A program made the translations under genes and the position numbers. Shown here piece after piece: positions 34,153 through 44,600 of a stretch of 64,000 bases of DNA. Origin of the DNA: Pseudomonadota bacterium. GTDB taxonomy: Bacteria > Myxococcota_A > Polyangia > Polyangiales > Polyangiaceae. Below the pieces are notes generated by a model that worked only from the letters and a program-made list of their open reading frames with translations, was not told the origin of the DNA and did not search any database. Numbering within the stretch: the first letter of the stretch is position 1; the number at the start of each line of letters is the position of its first letter. Location: the NCBI GenBank assembly GCA_023423895.1, contig JAFAER010000179.1, positions 1-64,000 on the forward strand. Direction: 5' to 3'.

Positions 34153-35699
34153 ACAAGATGTCTCGCCGTCAGATCCTGCGCGGCGCCTGCGGCTTCACGC
34201 TCGCCCTCCCCTTCCTCTCGTCGCTCGTGCGTCCGTCACGCGCCGAGGCGGCGGTTCCCGGAATGCGGAGGTACGTCCAGTTCTGCTCGTCGCACGGCGG
34301 GATCTGGGGCTCGAACATGTACCCGGCCGACGCGACGCTCACGCAGTCGATGACCTACGCGGGTCGCACGGTTCGGCGCGGCGCCCTCGCCCTCCAGACC
34401 CAAGGGTCGGACGCGATGCTCAGCCCCGTGCTGCGCGCGCCGTCGAGCAAGCTCACCGCGTCGGTCGCATCGAAGATGAACATCCTCCGCGGCCTCGATG
34501 TCCCGTTCTACATCGGCCACCACTCGGGCGGGCACCTCGGCAACTTCGCGCGGAACGACGGCAACGGCTCGGACGGCGTCGTCATGCAGGCGCACGCGAC
34601 GCCGACGATCGACCAGCTCATGGCGTGGTCGCCCAAGTTCTACGAATCGCTCGCGACCATCCGCGAACGTTCGCTCCACATCGGCAACAACCTTTCGTTC
34701 GTCTGGTCCAACCCCGAGGCGAAGAGCGGACCGATCCAGCCGGTCGCAGGGTCGACCGACGCGCTCGACCTCTTCAAGCGAGTCTTCGTCCCGAACGATC
34801 CCGCGGACGACTCGAACGTCAAGCTGCCGCCGGTCGTCGATCGCGTCCTCGACGACTACAAGCGTTTGCGCGACTCGAACCGCCGCCTCTCACGCGACGA
34901 CCGCCGCCGGCTGGACGATCACATGCAACGCCTCTCGGAGCTCGAGCGACGCCTCCGCGTCCGACCGAGCTGCAACGACGTCACCCCGGTCACCACGAAC
35001 ACGGTCGCGATCGAGAACAGGTCGACGTTCCCGGTGAGCCCGTCGGAGCAGGCCACGATGTACGGCGCTCTGAACGACGTGATCGTCGCTGCGATGCTCT
35101 GCGATACGAGCAGGATCGCGGTCGTCCACGTCGACGACACGTTCTCGACGTTCGCCGGCGACTGGCACCAGGACATCGCGCACCAGGCGAACGGAAATGC
35201 GCAGGCGCAGGAGACGATCGCAACGGCGCACCGATTGACGTTCGCGCACACGTTCCTCGACCTCGTCTCGAAGCTCGACGTCGACGACGGAACGGGTCGG
35301 ACCTATCTCGACGACTGCCTCGTGGTCTGGACGCAAGAGTCGGGCGAATACACGCACTCCGGTCAGGGAATGCCGGTGATCACCGCAGGGAGCGCAGGCG
35401 GCTTCCTCACCACCGGGGGGTATTGCGACTACCGCTCGAAGTCGCTCGTCGTCAGCGACGGCGAAGCGGGCAACACGACGAAGATCTACGCCGGGCTCCT
35501 CTGGCATCAGTGGCTCGGCACCGCGCTCCAGGCGATGGGCCTGTCGCCGTCCGACTACGAAGCAAACGGGGTGAAGGGTTACCCGACGCGCAAGTTCATC
35601 GGGAAGGACTTCTACGGGCCGATGCCGGCGACGCAGCTCTACCCGGACTCCGTCTGGAACGTCGCTTCCGACGTCCTCCCGTTCCTTCGGGCGACATGA
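34149..35699 (+). CDS. DUF1552 family protein, Tat-exported
   Basis: 516 residues. The N-terminus has a twin-arginine type signal (SRRQILRGACGFTLALPFL). The body carries the DUF1552 features: HSGGHLGNFAR, PTIDQLMAWSPKF, a helical part with RRLDDHMQRLSELERRL, and a C-terminal segment with DDCLVVWTQESGEYTHSGQG. DUF1552 proteins are periplasmic and always found beside DUF1592/1588/1585 proteins; sulfatase-like alkaline-phosphatase superfamily membership has been suggested for related proteins. Overlaps both neighbours by ATGA junctions. Function unknown. Confidence 0.9.
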   Translation: MNKMSRRQILRGACGFTLALPFLSSLVRPSRAEAAVPGMRRYVQFCSSHGGIWGSNMYPADATLTQSMTYAGRTVRRGALALQTQGSDAMLSPVLRAPSSKLTASVASKMNILRGLDVPFYIGHHSGGHLGNFARNDGNGSDGVVMQAHATPTIDQLMAWSPKFYESLATIRERSLHIGNNLSFVWSNPEAKSGPIQPVAGSTDALDLFKRVFVPNDPADDSNVKLPPVVDRVLDDYKRLRDSNRRLSRDDRRRLDDHMQRLSELERRLRVRPSCNDVTPVTTNTVAIENRSTFPVSPSEQATMYGALNDVIVAAMLCDTSRIAVVHVDDTFSTFAGDWHQDIAHQANGNAQAQETIATAHRLTFAHTFLDLVSKLDVDDGTGRTYLDDCLVVWTQESGEYTHSGQGMPVITAGSAGGFLTTGGYCDYRSKSLVVSDGEAGNTTKIYAGLLWHQWLGTALQAMGLSPSDYEANGVKGYPTRKFIGKDFYGPMPATQLYPDSVWNVASDVLPFLRAT

Positions 35700-36631
35700 G
35701 GATCGCCGCCTTCTCGGTCGCGTGCGCCATCGTCGCGGGCTGCGCGGTCGCCGACGAGAACCCCGCGCGGCCAGGCCCGTCGTCCTCGCGCGAAGCGTCA
35801 CCGCCCCAAGCGAACAGCTCGGGAAAAGGCGACGACGGCGAAACCACGAACGCCGATGCCGGCGCTCGAGACGCGACGACCGACACGGGCCCTTCGGCTC
35901 CGCCAGGGCCAGCGGGTCAGGTGCGCGGGCTCGTCGGCGTCGGCTACGGCGGCCTGCGCATCACGTCACGCGACGGCGGCAAGACGTGGACGAGCCGCAT
36001 CGCCGAAGCGAACGGCGGGCTGGACGACTACAACCTCCTTCGCGCAATCGCCCATGCGAACGGCAAGTGGCTCGCGACCGGATGGAGCGCGACGACGTCG
36101 ACCGACGGCGTCACGTGGACACCCCTCCGGCGCATCAATCAACCGGGCGGAGTCACGTGGGACGGCGCCGGCATCTGCGGGCTCACCGAGGGGCTCACGT
36201 CCGACGGCGCCGCCTTCTATGTCGCCTGCGGGCAAGAGCAGAAGGTGTTCCGCTCGACCGATGCCCTCCAGTGGACGGAGATCGGGGCCATCGGCGATCT
36301 CGGCGGGCATGTCGCGCTCGCCTATCGTGCGGGCACGTTCTACGCGTACGGCGACAACAAGACGAGCTATCGATCCAGCGACGGCGCGACGTGGACGCAG
36401 GTCCCCGGGCTCGAGCAGGCGACCTTCTGCGAGGGAACGTGGAAGAGCCGCGCGGCCTGCCACGACGCGAGCTGGTTCGACGGGGCGTACTTCCAGAGCA
36501 TCTGGCAGTCACGCATCAGCCGATCGACGGACGGAACGACGTTCGTCGTCGTGCACGACGACCCGTCGAACAACACGCTGTACCAGCCCCGCGCGATCGC
36601 GGAAGGCTGGGTAGCCGTCGCGGCTCCTTAG
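35696..36631 (+). CDS. BNR/sialidase-like propeller lipoprotein
   Basis: 311 residues; the ATG at 35696 overlaps the DUF1552 stop (ATGA). A signal ending IVAGCAVADE gives lipidation. After a linker of about 50 residues there are BNR (Asp-box) type repeats with the S-x-D-G-x-T-W pattern: SRDGGKTWTS, STDGVTWTPL, SSDGATWTQV and STDGTTFVVV. Such repeats form beta-propellers. GYGGLRITSRDGG at the start is typical of sialidase-like photosystem-type propellers. Co-expressed with DUF1592/1552, so it is probably a periplasmic or surface partner of the complex. Confidence 0.75.
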   Translation: MRIAAFSVACAIVAGCAVADENPARPGPSSSREASPPQANSSGKGDDGETTNADAGARDATTDTGPSAPPGPAGQVRGLVGVGYGGLRITSRDGGKTWTSRIAEANGGLDDYNLLRAIAHANGKWLATGWSATTSTDGVTWTPLRRINQPGGVTWDGAGICGLTEGLTSDGAAFYVACGQEQKVFRSTDALQWTEIGAIGDLGGHVALAYRAGTFYAYGDNKTSYRSSDGATWTQVPGLEQATFCEGTWKSRAACHDASWFDGAYFQSIWQSRISRSTDGTTFVVVHDDPSNNTLYQPRAIAEGWVAVAAP

Positions 36632-36686
36632 ACGCCTGCATCTGAAGCCTGCCGCGGCAGGCACGGGACGTGCGCCCAGCCTTCGC

Positions 36687-37403
36687 ATGCTGAAGTCGCG
36701 CTGGCCCACCCGACCCGAGCTCGTCGCAGCCGTCGTGCACTGGACGTTTCTCGCCGCGGTCGCGCTTGCGCTGCTCCTCGTCGGCGCTTTCGTCGAGCTC
36801 AGCGAGGCGCTCATCGAGGCGCGGAGCGCCCCCGCCGAGGGGTTCGACATCCAGATCCTTCGCGCCATGGCGGAGCTCAGGAGACCGTCGCTGAACGCGC
36901 TCGCCGTCGAGCTCACCGCGCTCGGTTCTCCGTTGCTCGTGGCGATCTTCACCGTCGTTGCGGCGGGGCTCCTTCATGCGTTCCGCGATCGACGCGGCGC
37001 CCTCGTTCTCATTGCGTCCTCGCTCGCGGCAGCTGTGCTGACGTCCACGCTCAAGGGGCTTCTCGAGCGGCCACGTCCGGACGTCGTCTCGAAGCTCGTC
37101 TACGTCGCGAGCCTCTCGTATCCGAGCGGCCACTCGCTGACGTCGTCGGCCGTCTACCTCACGGCGGCGCTCGTCGTTGCACGTCATCTGTCTTCTTTCG
37201 CGCAGCGTCTCGTCGCCGTCGTCTTCACGGCGTTCGTCGTGCTCCTGATCGGCGCATCACGCGTCTACCTCGGCGTCCACTATCCGAGCGATGTCATCGC
37301 CGGGATCCTCGTCGGGAGCGCGTGGGCATCACTGATGGCCGCGGCGCTTCGCATCCTCGCGCACCACCACGCGCGGCCGGCGACGCAGGCACCGGCGACG
37401 TAG
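36687..37403 (+). CDS. PAP2 superfamily membrane phosphatase
   Basis: 238 residues, five to six membrane helices. The phosphatase signature is complete: KGLLERPRP (KxxxxxxRP), YPSGHS, and SRVYLGVHYPSD (SRxxxxxHxxxD). Such enzymes dephosphorylate lipid phosphates such as undecaprenyl pyrophosphate or phosphatidic acid at the outer face of the inner membrane. The gene lies 55 bp after the BNR lipoprotein on the same strand, so read-through is possible. Specificity cannot be read from sequence. Confidence 0.93.
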   Translation: MLKSRWPTRPELVAAVVHWTFLAAVALALLLVGAFVELSEALIEARSAPAEGFDIQILRAMAELRRPSLNALAVELTALGSPLLVAIFTVVAAGLLHAFRDRRGALVLIASSLAAAVLTSTLKGLLERPRPDVVSKLVYVASLSYPSGHSLTSSAVYLTAALVVARHLSSFAQRLVAVVFTAFVVLLIGASRVYLGVHYPSDVIAGILVGSAWASLMAAALRILAHHHARPATQAPAT

Positions 37404-37874
37404 CGCCTCGTCGACATCGTGCGCGTCACTTCGTCGCGCGTCTCATCGCTCAGCTCGTGCGTCTGCGACGCCACTCCCGCACGAACCGATCGGAAGTTTG
37501 ATCAAAAAATCGTCGCCTCAGCCGCACGATTTCTGAGGGCGATCGCCATCGACCGTACTGGATCCATGTTGTCCCAGAGGCACGCCTGAGCAGCGGTGCG
37601 GAGAGGGATCGCTCGAGCTCGTCCGCAAAAATGCCGCTGGGAGCGGTCATTGCGACGTCAGTGTCACGAACTGGGGAATCCGTCATTGCCGCGTGACCCC
37701 TTCGTGGGGTCCGGCGCGACCTACACCATGATGGGCAAGGACCGACCACAAGCGCTGGATTTTGGAAGCCTTCGAGCTTTTTCGTGGCTCCCGCCGGCCC
37801 CCCAGGCCCATCGCAGAGACTGGCTTCCCGCGAGGACTGCCTTCGCGCGCTCCGGGAACGAAGGGCCTCGAACG
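37404..37874. other. 471-bp region with hairpins and one doubtful small gene
   Basis: No clear gene. AAATCGT (37507-37513) and ACGATTT (37526-37532) form a dyad 12 bp apart; GACCCC (37695-37700) and GGGGTC (37706-37711) form a tight hairpin. A minus-strand reading frame at 37450-37686 is listed separately. A/T-rich patches are unusual here. Confidence 0.5.
37450..37686 (-). CDS. Possible small basic protein
   Basis: 78 residues from an ATG at 37686: a plausible composition with a hydrophilic N-terminus (IFADELERSLSAPLLRRA), a Trp-containing middle (WIQYGRWRSPSEIVRLRRRF) and a basic end (REWRRRRTS). GC3 is lower than in neighbouring genes, and the ribosome binding site (AAGGGG, 12 bases upstream) is weak. 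It could be a recent arrival or chance. No family recognised. Confidence 0.3.
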   Translation of the reverse strand: MTDSPVRDTDVAMTAPSGIFADELERSLSAPLLRRASGTTWIQYGRWRSPSEIVRLRRRFFDQTSDRFVREWRRRRTS

Positions 37875-38276
37875 ATGGACGACAAAACACACGCGGTGAC
37901 CGACCTCGGCCACAGCGCGGTGACCGAACAGGAAGGCGAGGGCTTCCGTTACGCCGCACAGGAAAAGCAACCTCGAAGATCGCGCACGCGTGCACACGCC
38001 TACGTCTCGGTGCTCGGCTGGATGCTGTGCATCGTCGTTGCGGTCGGCATCTACACGAACGTGATTGCGGACCCCGCGCCGGTGCGCGACCACGCGGCGT
38101 CGCTCGCCCGACAGCAAGGCAGCTGCGGTGGACGCTGCCGGGTGTTGCAGATGCAGGAGCGACGCAGCGTGTTCGGTTACCGCGCCGACTACGAGCTCGA
38201 AGGGAACGCGTCCGTTCACGTGACGTGTCGAAGGACGGTGGTCGTGCTCGGCGAGCACGAGTGTCACACGCACTAG
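37875..38276 (+). CDS. Small membrane protein of unknown function
   Basis: 133 residues from the ATG at 37875. A charged N-terminal segment (DKTHAVTDLGHSAVTEQE) precedes one membrane helix (VSVLGWMLCIVVAVGIYTNV, about residues 60-80). The exported part of some 50 residues has four Cys (SCGGRCRVLQ, HVTCRR, GEHECHTH), probably disulfide-paired in the periplasm. Third positions are G/C-rich as in neighbours. Stands alone. No family recognised. Confidence 0.55.
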   Translation: MDDKTHAVTDLGHSAVTEQEGEGFRYAAQEKQPRRSRTRAHAYVSVLGWMLCIVVAVGIYTNVIADPAPVRDHAASLARQQGSCGGRCRVLQMQERRSVFGYRADYELEGNASVHVTCRRTVVVLGEHECHTH

Positions 38277-38407
38277 CGCCATCGAGCGCGCACGAGCATC
38301 GATCGCGGCAGTCTCGAAGAGCTCGGGCCGCGAGGCGTACGGACCTTGCTACTCGGTGAGCGGCCTCTTCGCTGCCCGCGAAGTCCGCCAGCAAGGAGCT
38401 TCGTGTC

Positions 38408-41400
38408 ATGGCGAGCGTCGATGGACGCGTCGGCAGTCTTCCGTCTGTCGAAGCCGCGCGCGCCGGCCCAGCTTCTGGGAGGACGTGGCTGCGATCGGCC
38501 ATGCTCGCAGCAGCGATGGCGGGAGCGTGCACGACCACGAGCGACGAGCGCGCAGCTCCCGAGCTCACACCGTTCGCGGGACACGGTGCGCAGCATTCGA
38601 TCCCGATCGATCAAGGGACCAACGTCGCGGCGACGATCGCTCCCGATCGCGCATCGCTCGTGATCGAGCTTCATGGTGCGCTCTTCTCCGTGCCCGCTGG
38701 GGGAGGGCGTGCCGCACGGCTCACGCCCGAGTGGCTCGAGCCGAGCCGCCCCGATCACTCACCGAGAGGTGATCTCGTCGCATTCCAGGCCTACGCCGGA
38801 GGCACGTTCCACATCTGGGTCATGGCCCCGGACGGAAGCGGTCTCCGCCAGCTCACGACGGGTCACGGAGACGATCGCGAGCCGCGCGTGTCGCCCGACG
38901 GGACACGGATCGCGTTTGCATCCGATCGAGCTTTCGAGGGCAGCTACGACATCTGGGTCGTCGAGATCGAAACTGGCGCCCTCACGCGCTGGACGTCGTC
39001 CCCCGCCGACGAGCTCGAGCCTGCGTGGGTACCGAGCCCGGCGGCGATGTCAGAGAACGCTTCGACAGACGAGATCGCCTTCGTCAGCGGCACGGGCGCG
39101 TTCGGCACCTCGATCGAAGCTGCACACGTCTTGGGCCACCCGCGAACGCTGGCGCGCACCTCGAGCGGAACGCGCATCGCAGCGCCTTCGCCGTCACCCG
39201 ACGGAAAGAGGCTCGCCTACGTCCGCTTCGACGGACAGCAGATCCCGAGGACGGCGCGGCTGATGGTCGATGATGAGTCTGTCGGACCGTTCGACGATGT
39301 CTTTCCGTTCACCCCGGTATGGCTCGACGACGACGAGCTGCTCTACACCGCGAACGGCGGCGTCCGCGCGACCTCGCTCGAGTCCGGCGCCACTCGCACG
39401 ATCCCGTTCGAAGCCTCATTCGATCTCGGTGGTCCGCGCGCCTACGCACGGAAGCGCTACGCGTTCGACGACGTCACGTCGCGTCCGGTCCAGGGGATCG
39501 TCTCGCCTGCGCTTTCGCCCGACGGCAAGGGCGTCGTGTTCGAGGCGCTGAATCAGCTGTGGCAGATGCCGCTCGACGGTTCCCCTCGCCCACTCACGCA
39601 CGACGGATACTTCAAGGTCGACCCGGCCTTCTCCCCCGACGGAGGCCGGATCGTCTACGGATGCGACCGCTCGGGAACGATGGATCTATGGCTGCTGGAC
39701 GTGACGACCGGCAACGAACGCCGGCTCACGACGCTGCCGGGCGCCGAGGTCGCCCCCGCCTGGTCGCCGAACGGCCGCACGATCGCGTTCCAGGACCAGA
39801 CCGGCGCCACGTCCACTGTCGACGTCGGTACCGGGCGGATCGCGCACCTCGATGGCCCCCGCTTCGCACCCGGCCGGCCGAGCTGGTCGCCGGACGGCAA
39901 GCGCATCGCGCTCGCCGCGCTGAAGCCGTATGGCCGCCGCTTCCGCGAAGGAACGAACCAGATCCTCACGATCGATGTCGCAACGAAGGCCGCGACGTGG
40001 ACAGAGCCGGCGCCGTTCGCATCGATCTCCACTCGCGGAGACGACGGTCCCGTCTACGCGCCCGATGGCTCTGCGATGGCGTACGTGATGGAGGGCGTCC
40101 TCTGGCTCCATCCGGTCGACGAGGACGGAAGGCCGACCGGCAACGCCACACGCATCGGCAACGAACCTGCAGACGCGCCGACCTGGAGCCGGGACGGCAA
40201 ACATCTGCTGTACCTATCGAACGGCAGTCTTCGGCTCCTCGATCTGAGCGCTCCGTACATCGCGACGATCCCCGTTCCGCTCGAGTGGGCCCCCGAGCCG
40301 CCTGCGAGGCTCATGCTGATCCACGCAGGGAAGCTGTGGGACGGAACGGGACCACATATGGCGAGCGACGTGGATCTGCTCGTTGCGCACGGCCGAGTCG
40401 CCTCGATCACCCCACACCGCGCCGACGCGCAGCAGCACGCTCTCGCCCTCGGGGCCCGGTACGTCGATGCTGCGAACCAGACCATCGTCCCCGGGCTCTG
40501 GGAGTCGCACACGCACCACCTCATCAGCGGAAAGTACTTCGGCGATCGGCTCGGTCGGCTGTGGCTCGCCTACGGAGTGACGTCGCTCTTCTCCATGGGC
40601 GACCCCGCCTATCGCGCGCTCGAGACACGCGAGGCGTACGGGTCGGGAGCTCGCCTGGGCCCGCGGTTCTTCGCCACGGGCGAAGCGCTCGACGGAGAGC
40701 GCACCTACTACAGCGTCATGCGGCCCATCCGCGATCCGTCGCAGCTGCCCCTCGAGCTCTCACGCGCGGGAGCGCTCGGCTATGACATGCTGAAGACGTA
40801 CGTGCGCATGCCCGCAGCATGGCAGGTCGAGGTCACGCGTGCAGCGCATGATCAGCTCGGGATCTGGACGGGCTCCCACTACATGTTGCCGGGGCTCGCG
40901 GGTGGCGTCGATGCCATGACACACATCTCGGCGACGACGCGCACGGGCTACGCGTACACCCGATCCGGGACGGGCTCGGCCTACGCAGACGTGCCCGCGC
41001 TCCTCGCGGGTGGCGGCATGTTCGTCATGTCGACGCCGTTCGAGAGCTCGACCCTGTATGCCGACGATCCTCGGATGCTCGATGATCCGAGGCTCCTGGC
41101 GCTCAGCCCGCCATGGGACCTGCGCGCACGCCATGCGGAGCTCCATCGGCTCCTCACGTCCGATCGAACGTCAGCGTCGCGCTGGCTCGCACACGAGGTC
41201 GAGATCGTCGATCGGATCGTCGCCTCGGGAGGCCTCGTCCTCGCAGGCTCGGACTCGCCGCTCGACGAGGTCGCCACGGCACTCCACATGAACGTGCGCG
41301 CTCAAGTGAAGTACGGACGAGAGCCGTGGCAAGCGCTGCAGACGGCGACTTTGTTCCCAGCAAAAGCCTTCGGTCTCGAGCGCGATCTCGGGACGCTCGA

Positions 41401-41548
41401 GCCAGGCAAGCTGGCTGACCTCGTGCTCGTGGGCGGCGATCCGCTGGCGGACATCACGGCTCTGACGAACGTGACCGCCGTGATGCGCGGCGGTCATCTG
41501 TACACCACGCCGGAGCTCGTTGCACCGTTCGCGGCCCACGCGGACTGA
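38408..41548 (+). CDS. TolB-like beta-propeller fused to amidohydrolase
   Basis: 1046 residues. The N-terminus holds a hydrophobic segment ending AAAMAGACTTT, which could be a lipobox if translation starts at residue 32. Residues 60-620 carry WD40-like/TolB repeats (SPDGTRIAFASDR, SPDGGRIVYGCDRSG, SPNGRTIAF, SPDGKRIALAALKP). Residues 635-1046 are an amidohydrolase: H701-T-H703 after GLWES, likely H824 and H839, and D949 in AGSDSP, with the terminal LEPGKLADLVLVGGDPL typical of the superfamily. This fused layout is known from exported prolidase-like amidohydrolases. It probably hydrolyses peptides or lactones in the periplasm. Confidence 0.88.
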   Translation: MASVDGRVGSLPSVEAARAGPASGRTWLRSAMLAAAMAGACTTTSDERAAPELTPFAGHGAQHSIPIDQGTNVAATIAPDRASLVIELHGALFSVPAGGGRAARLTPEWLEPSRPDHSPRGDLVAFQAYAGGTFHIWVMAPDGSGLRQLTTGHGDDREPRVSPDGTRIAFASDRAFEGSYDIWVVEIETGALTRWTSSPADELEPAWVPSPAAMSENASTDEIAFVSGTGAFGTSIEAAHVLGHPRTLARTSSGTRIAAPSPSPDGKRLAYVRFDGQQIPRTARLMVDDESVGPFDDVFPFTPVWLDDDELLYTANGGVRATSLESGATRTIPFEASFDLGGPRAYARKRYAFDDVTSRPVQGIVSPALSPDGKGVVFEALNQLWQMPLDGSPRPLTHDGYFKVDPAFSPDGGRIVYGCDRSGTMDLWLLDVTTGNERRLTTLPGAEVAPAWSPNGRTIAFQDQTGATSTVDVGTGRIAHLDGPRFAPGRPSWSPDGKRIALAALKPYGRRFREGTNQILTIDVATKAATWTEPAPFASISTRGDDGPVYAPDGSAMAYVMEGVLWLHPVDEDGRPTGNATRIGNEPADAPTWSRDGKHLLYLSNGSLRLLDLSAPYIATIPVPLEWAPEPPARLMLIHAGKLWDGTGPHMASDVDLLVAHGRVASITPHRADAQQHALALGARYVDAANQTIVPGLWESHTHHLISGKYFGDRLGRLWLAYGVTSLFSMGDPAYRALETREAYGSGARLGPRFFATGEALDGERTYYSVMRPIRDPSQLPLELSRAGALGYDMLKTYVRMPAAWQVEVTRAAHDQLGIWTGSHYMLPGLAGGVDAMTHISATTRTGYAYTRSGTGSAYADVPALLAGGGMFVMSTPFESSTLYADDPRMLDDPRLLALSPPWDLRARHAELHRLLTSDRTSASRWLAHEVEIVDRIVASGGLVLAGSDSPLDEVATALHMNVRAQVKYGREPWQALQTATLFPAKAFGLERDLGTLEPGKLADLVLVGGDPLADITALTNVTAVMRGGHLYTTPELVAPFAAHAD

Positions 41549-41652
41549 TGCCACGCGGAGCGGCGCGCGACCGGGTCAGCTCGTCACGATGTCACCGCGG
41601 CGCTCCGTCTCCGCGAGCTTGACGGGATCGCGACAGCTCGTAGGACCAGAAC

Positions 41653-44600
41653 ATGGCGACGAACGCGCAGCAAAGTCCCGAAGCGGAAGACGCACGACCG
41701 AACGACGTGCTCCTCGAGCGCGCGGTGAGCCGCCTCGAGCGCCTCCTGCCGAACGATCCGGAGCTTCAACGCGCGCGCCCGTTGCCGGCGGCGCTCGAGG
41801 CCATCCGCAGCGGAGCGACGACGATCGAATCGCTTCGCAAGGCATTCGAGCTCTACGGCGAGCGCCCGTGCCTGGCCGAGCGAGCGTTCGAGGTGTCCGG
41901 AGATCGCGCCCGCCTGCTCCCGCAGTTCCGTACCGTCCGCTACGCCGACGTGTGGCGACGCATCGAAGCGTTCGCCAGCGGCCTCCTTCACGAGAACCTG
42001 GCACGGACCGGATCGTTCGTAGGCATTTGCGGGTTCGGCAGCATCGACTGGGTGGTCGCCGACTTCTCCTGCGTGTACCTCGCCGCGGTCGCAGCGCCGC
42101 TGCAGACGGGCATGAGCCCGGCGGACCTTCAACAGATCGTCCACGAGGCCGACCTCTCGTGCATCATCTGCAGCCTCGAGCAGCTCGACGCGATCGAGAG
42201 CGTTCTCCCGGAGTGCCCGTCGGTCCGTAGCATCGTCGTGATGGACCTGCGCGAGGGAGATCGCGCGGCCGCGACCAAGCTCGCTCAGCACGCGGAGTCG
42301 ATCGCGGATACTTACGGAGAGCGCATCCTCGTCCGGACGATGCGCGACGTCGAGTCGACGAGCGCGCAGCGCGGCATCCTCCCCATCGTGCTGCCTGCAG
42401 CTCGAGGCGAGCCCGACCCGCTGATGACGCTGATGTACACGTCCGGATCCACGGGCACGCCGAAGGGCGCCATGATCCCGGAGCGCCTGTTGAACGAGCA
42501 GTGGCACTCGGGCTTCTTCTCGCGGCTGATCCAGTTGTTCGCGGACTTCCCGATGATCACGGTCAACTACATGCCGCTCAATCATGCGGCGGGTCGCGGG
42601 ACGCTCCATCATTCCATCGTCGCAGGCGGCACCACGTATTTCGTCGCGAAGAGCGACATGTCCACGCTCTTCGAGGACATCCGCTTAGCCCGCCCCACCT
42701 CGCTGCTCCTCGTGCCGCGCGTGGCCAGCATGGTCTATCAACACTTCCAAGCCGAGGTCGTCCGGCGCGCCGCGGGTGTGACCGACCCGAACGAGCAGGA
42801 TCGCATCGCGGCCGAGGTCATGGCCGAGATGCGGAGCTCGTTCCTCGGCGATCGATTCTTGCTCGCGCTGACGGGAAGCGCGCCGACGCCTCCGGACGTC
42901 GTGAGCTTCCTCCGGGACTGCTTCGATGTGCCCGTGGTCGACGGGTACGGCTCGACCGAGGCCGGCCCCATCACCTATGACGGACGGATCGACCCCGGCG
43001 TCGGGCTCGAATGGCGCTTGGTCGACGCTCCGGAGCTCGGCTACCGCACGAGCGACAAGCCCTATCCGCGTGGCGAGCTCCACGTCCGATCGCGGTTCCT
43101 CGTCCCGGGGTACTACAAGAACGAACGCGCGACGAAGGCGCTGTTCGACGACGACGGCTTCATGAACACCGGCGACATCGTCGAGCAGCGCGGCCCCAAT
43201 GAGCTCCGCTGGCTCGATCGCGCGAAGAACATCTTGAAGCTCGCGCAGGGCGAGTTCGTCGCCACCTCGCGACTGGAGGGCCTCTACAGCTCTGGAAGCT
43301 CCTTCGTCCGGCAGATCTACATCTACGGGAACGGGCTCCGCTCGTACCTCCTCGCCGTCGTGGTCCCCGACGTGAACGCCGCGACCGCATACCTTCGTGA
43401 GCACGGTATGGAGGCCGATGACCAGGCGATCGCGAAGCTCGTACGTGACGAGGTCAATGCCGTCGCGCTCGAGCATGGACTGCGCGGCTACGAGATCCCG
43501 CGGGCGTTCATCATCGAACGCGAGCCGTTCACGTACGAGAACGGGCTGTTGACCGCGAGCAACAAGCAGGCCCGCCCGAAGTTGCGTGCTCGTTACGGAG
43601 AACGCCTCGAGGCGCTCTACACGGAGATCGAGCGTGCTCAGCTACGCGAGCTCGAACGTCTCCAGGACAATGCGGCGGCGGCGTCCGTCGCGGACAAGGT
43701 CAAGAAGGCCTTCGAGGCGACGCTCGGCTTGCCGAACCTCGATGTCACCCGCGCGGGACAGAGCTTCATCCAGCTCGGGGGTGACTCGCTGAGCGCAGTG
43801 TCGGCCGAGACGTTGATCGAAGATCTGACGGGCGTCCACGTGCCGGTCGGGCTGCTTCTGGATCCGACCAGCAGCGTCGCGTCGGTGATCGCGTTCGTCG
43901 AGGAGGCAGCAGCCGGCAAGGGACGGCGAACCGTCACGTTCGAGCAGGTGCACGGGGCGGAAGCGAAGGTCGTGCGCGCGGAAGATCTGCGCATCGACAA
44001 GTTCCTGGCGCCCGAAGAGATCGAAGCCGCGCGCACCGGCCAGCCGCGCTCCGAGGTCGCTGCCCGCGCGGAGGCCGCGCTCCTCACCGGAGCGAACGGC
44101 TTTCTCGGGCGCTTCCTCACGCTCGAGCTGCTCGAACAGTTGGCATCCGAACGGACCCGCGTTTACGCCATCGTCCGGGCACCGAACGACGCGGTCGCCT
44201 TGGATCGTCTCGCGGGCACGTACCGGACCGACCCAGACCTCGCTGCCCGTTTCCAGGAGCTCTCCGCCGGCGGGCGTCTCAAGGTCCTGGCCGGAGATCT
44301 GATGAAGGCTCGCTTCGGCCTGTCCGCCGACGTGTACGATCGCCTGGCCGGCGAGATCGATCTCGTCCTCCACAACGGCGCGCTCGTCAATCACGCATTC
44401 TCGTACGCACAGCTCTTCGAGCCCAACGTGCTCGGCACGGTCGAGGCGCTCCGCTTCGCGCTTGCCGGGCGCCCGAAGTCGATCGCGTTCATCTCGACGG
44501 TCGGCGCCGCGATGGGGCTCGAGCGGGACGAGCCTCTGCACGAGGACGAAGATCTCCGAGCGCTCTTTCCGGAACGCCCCGTCGACTCGGGCTACGCCGT

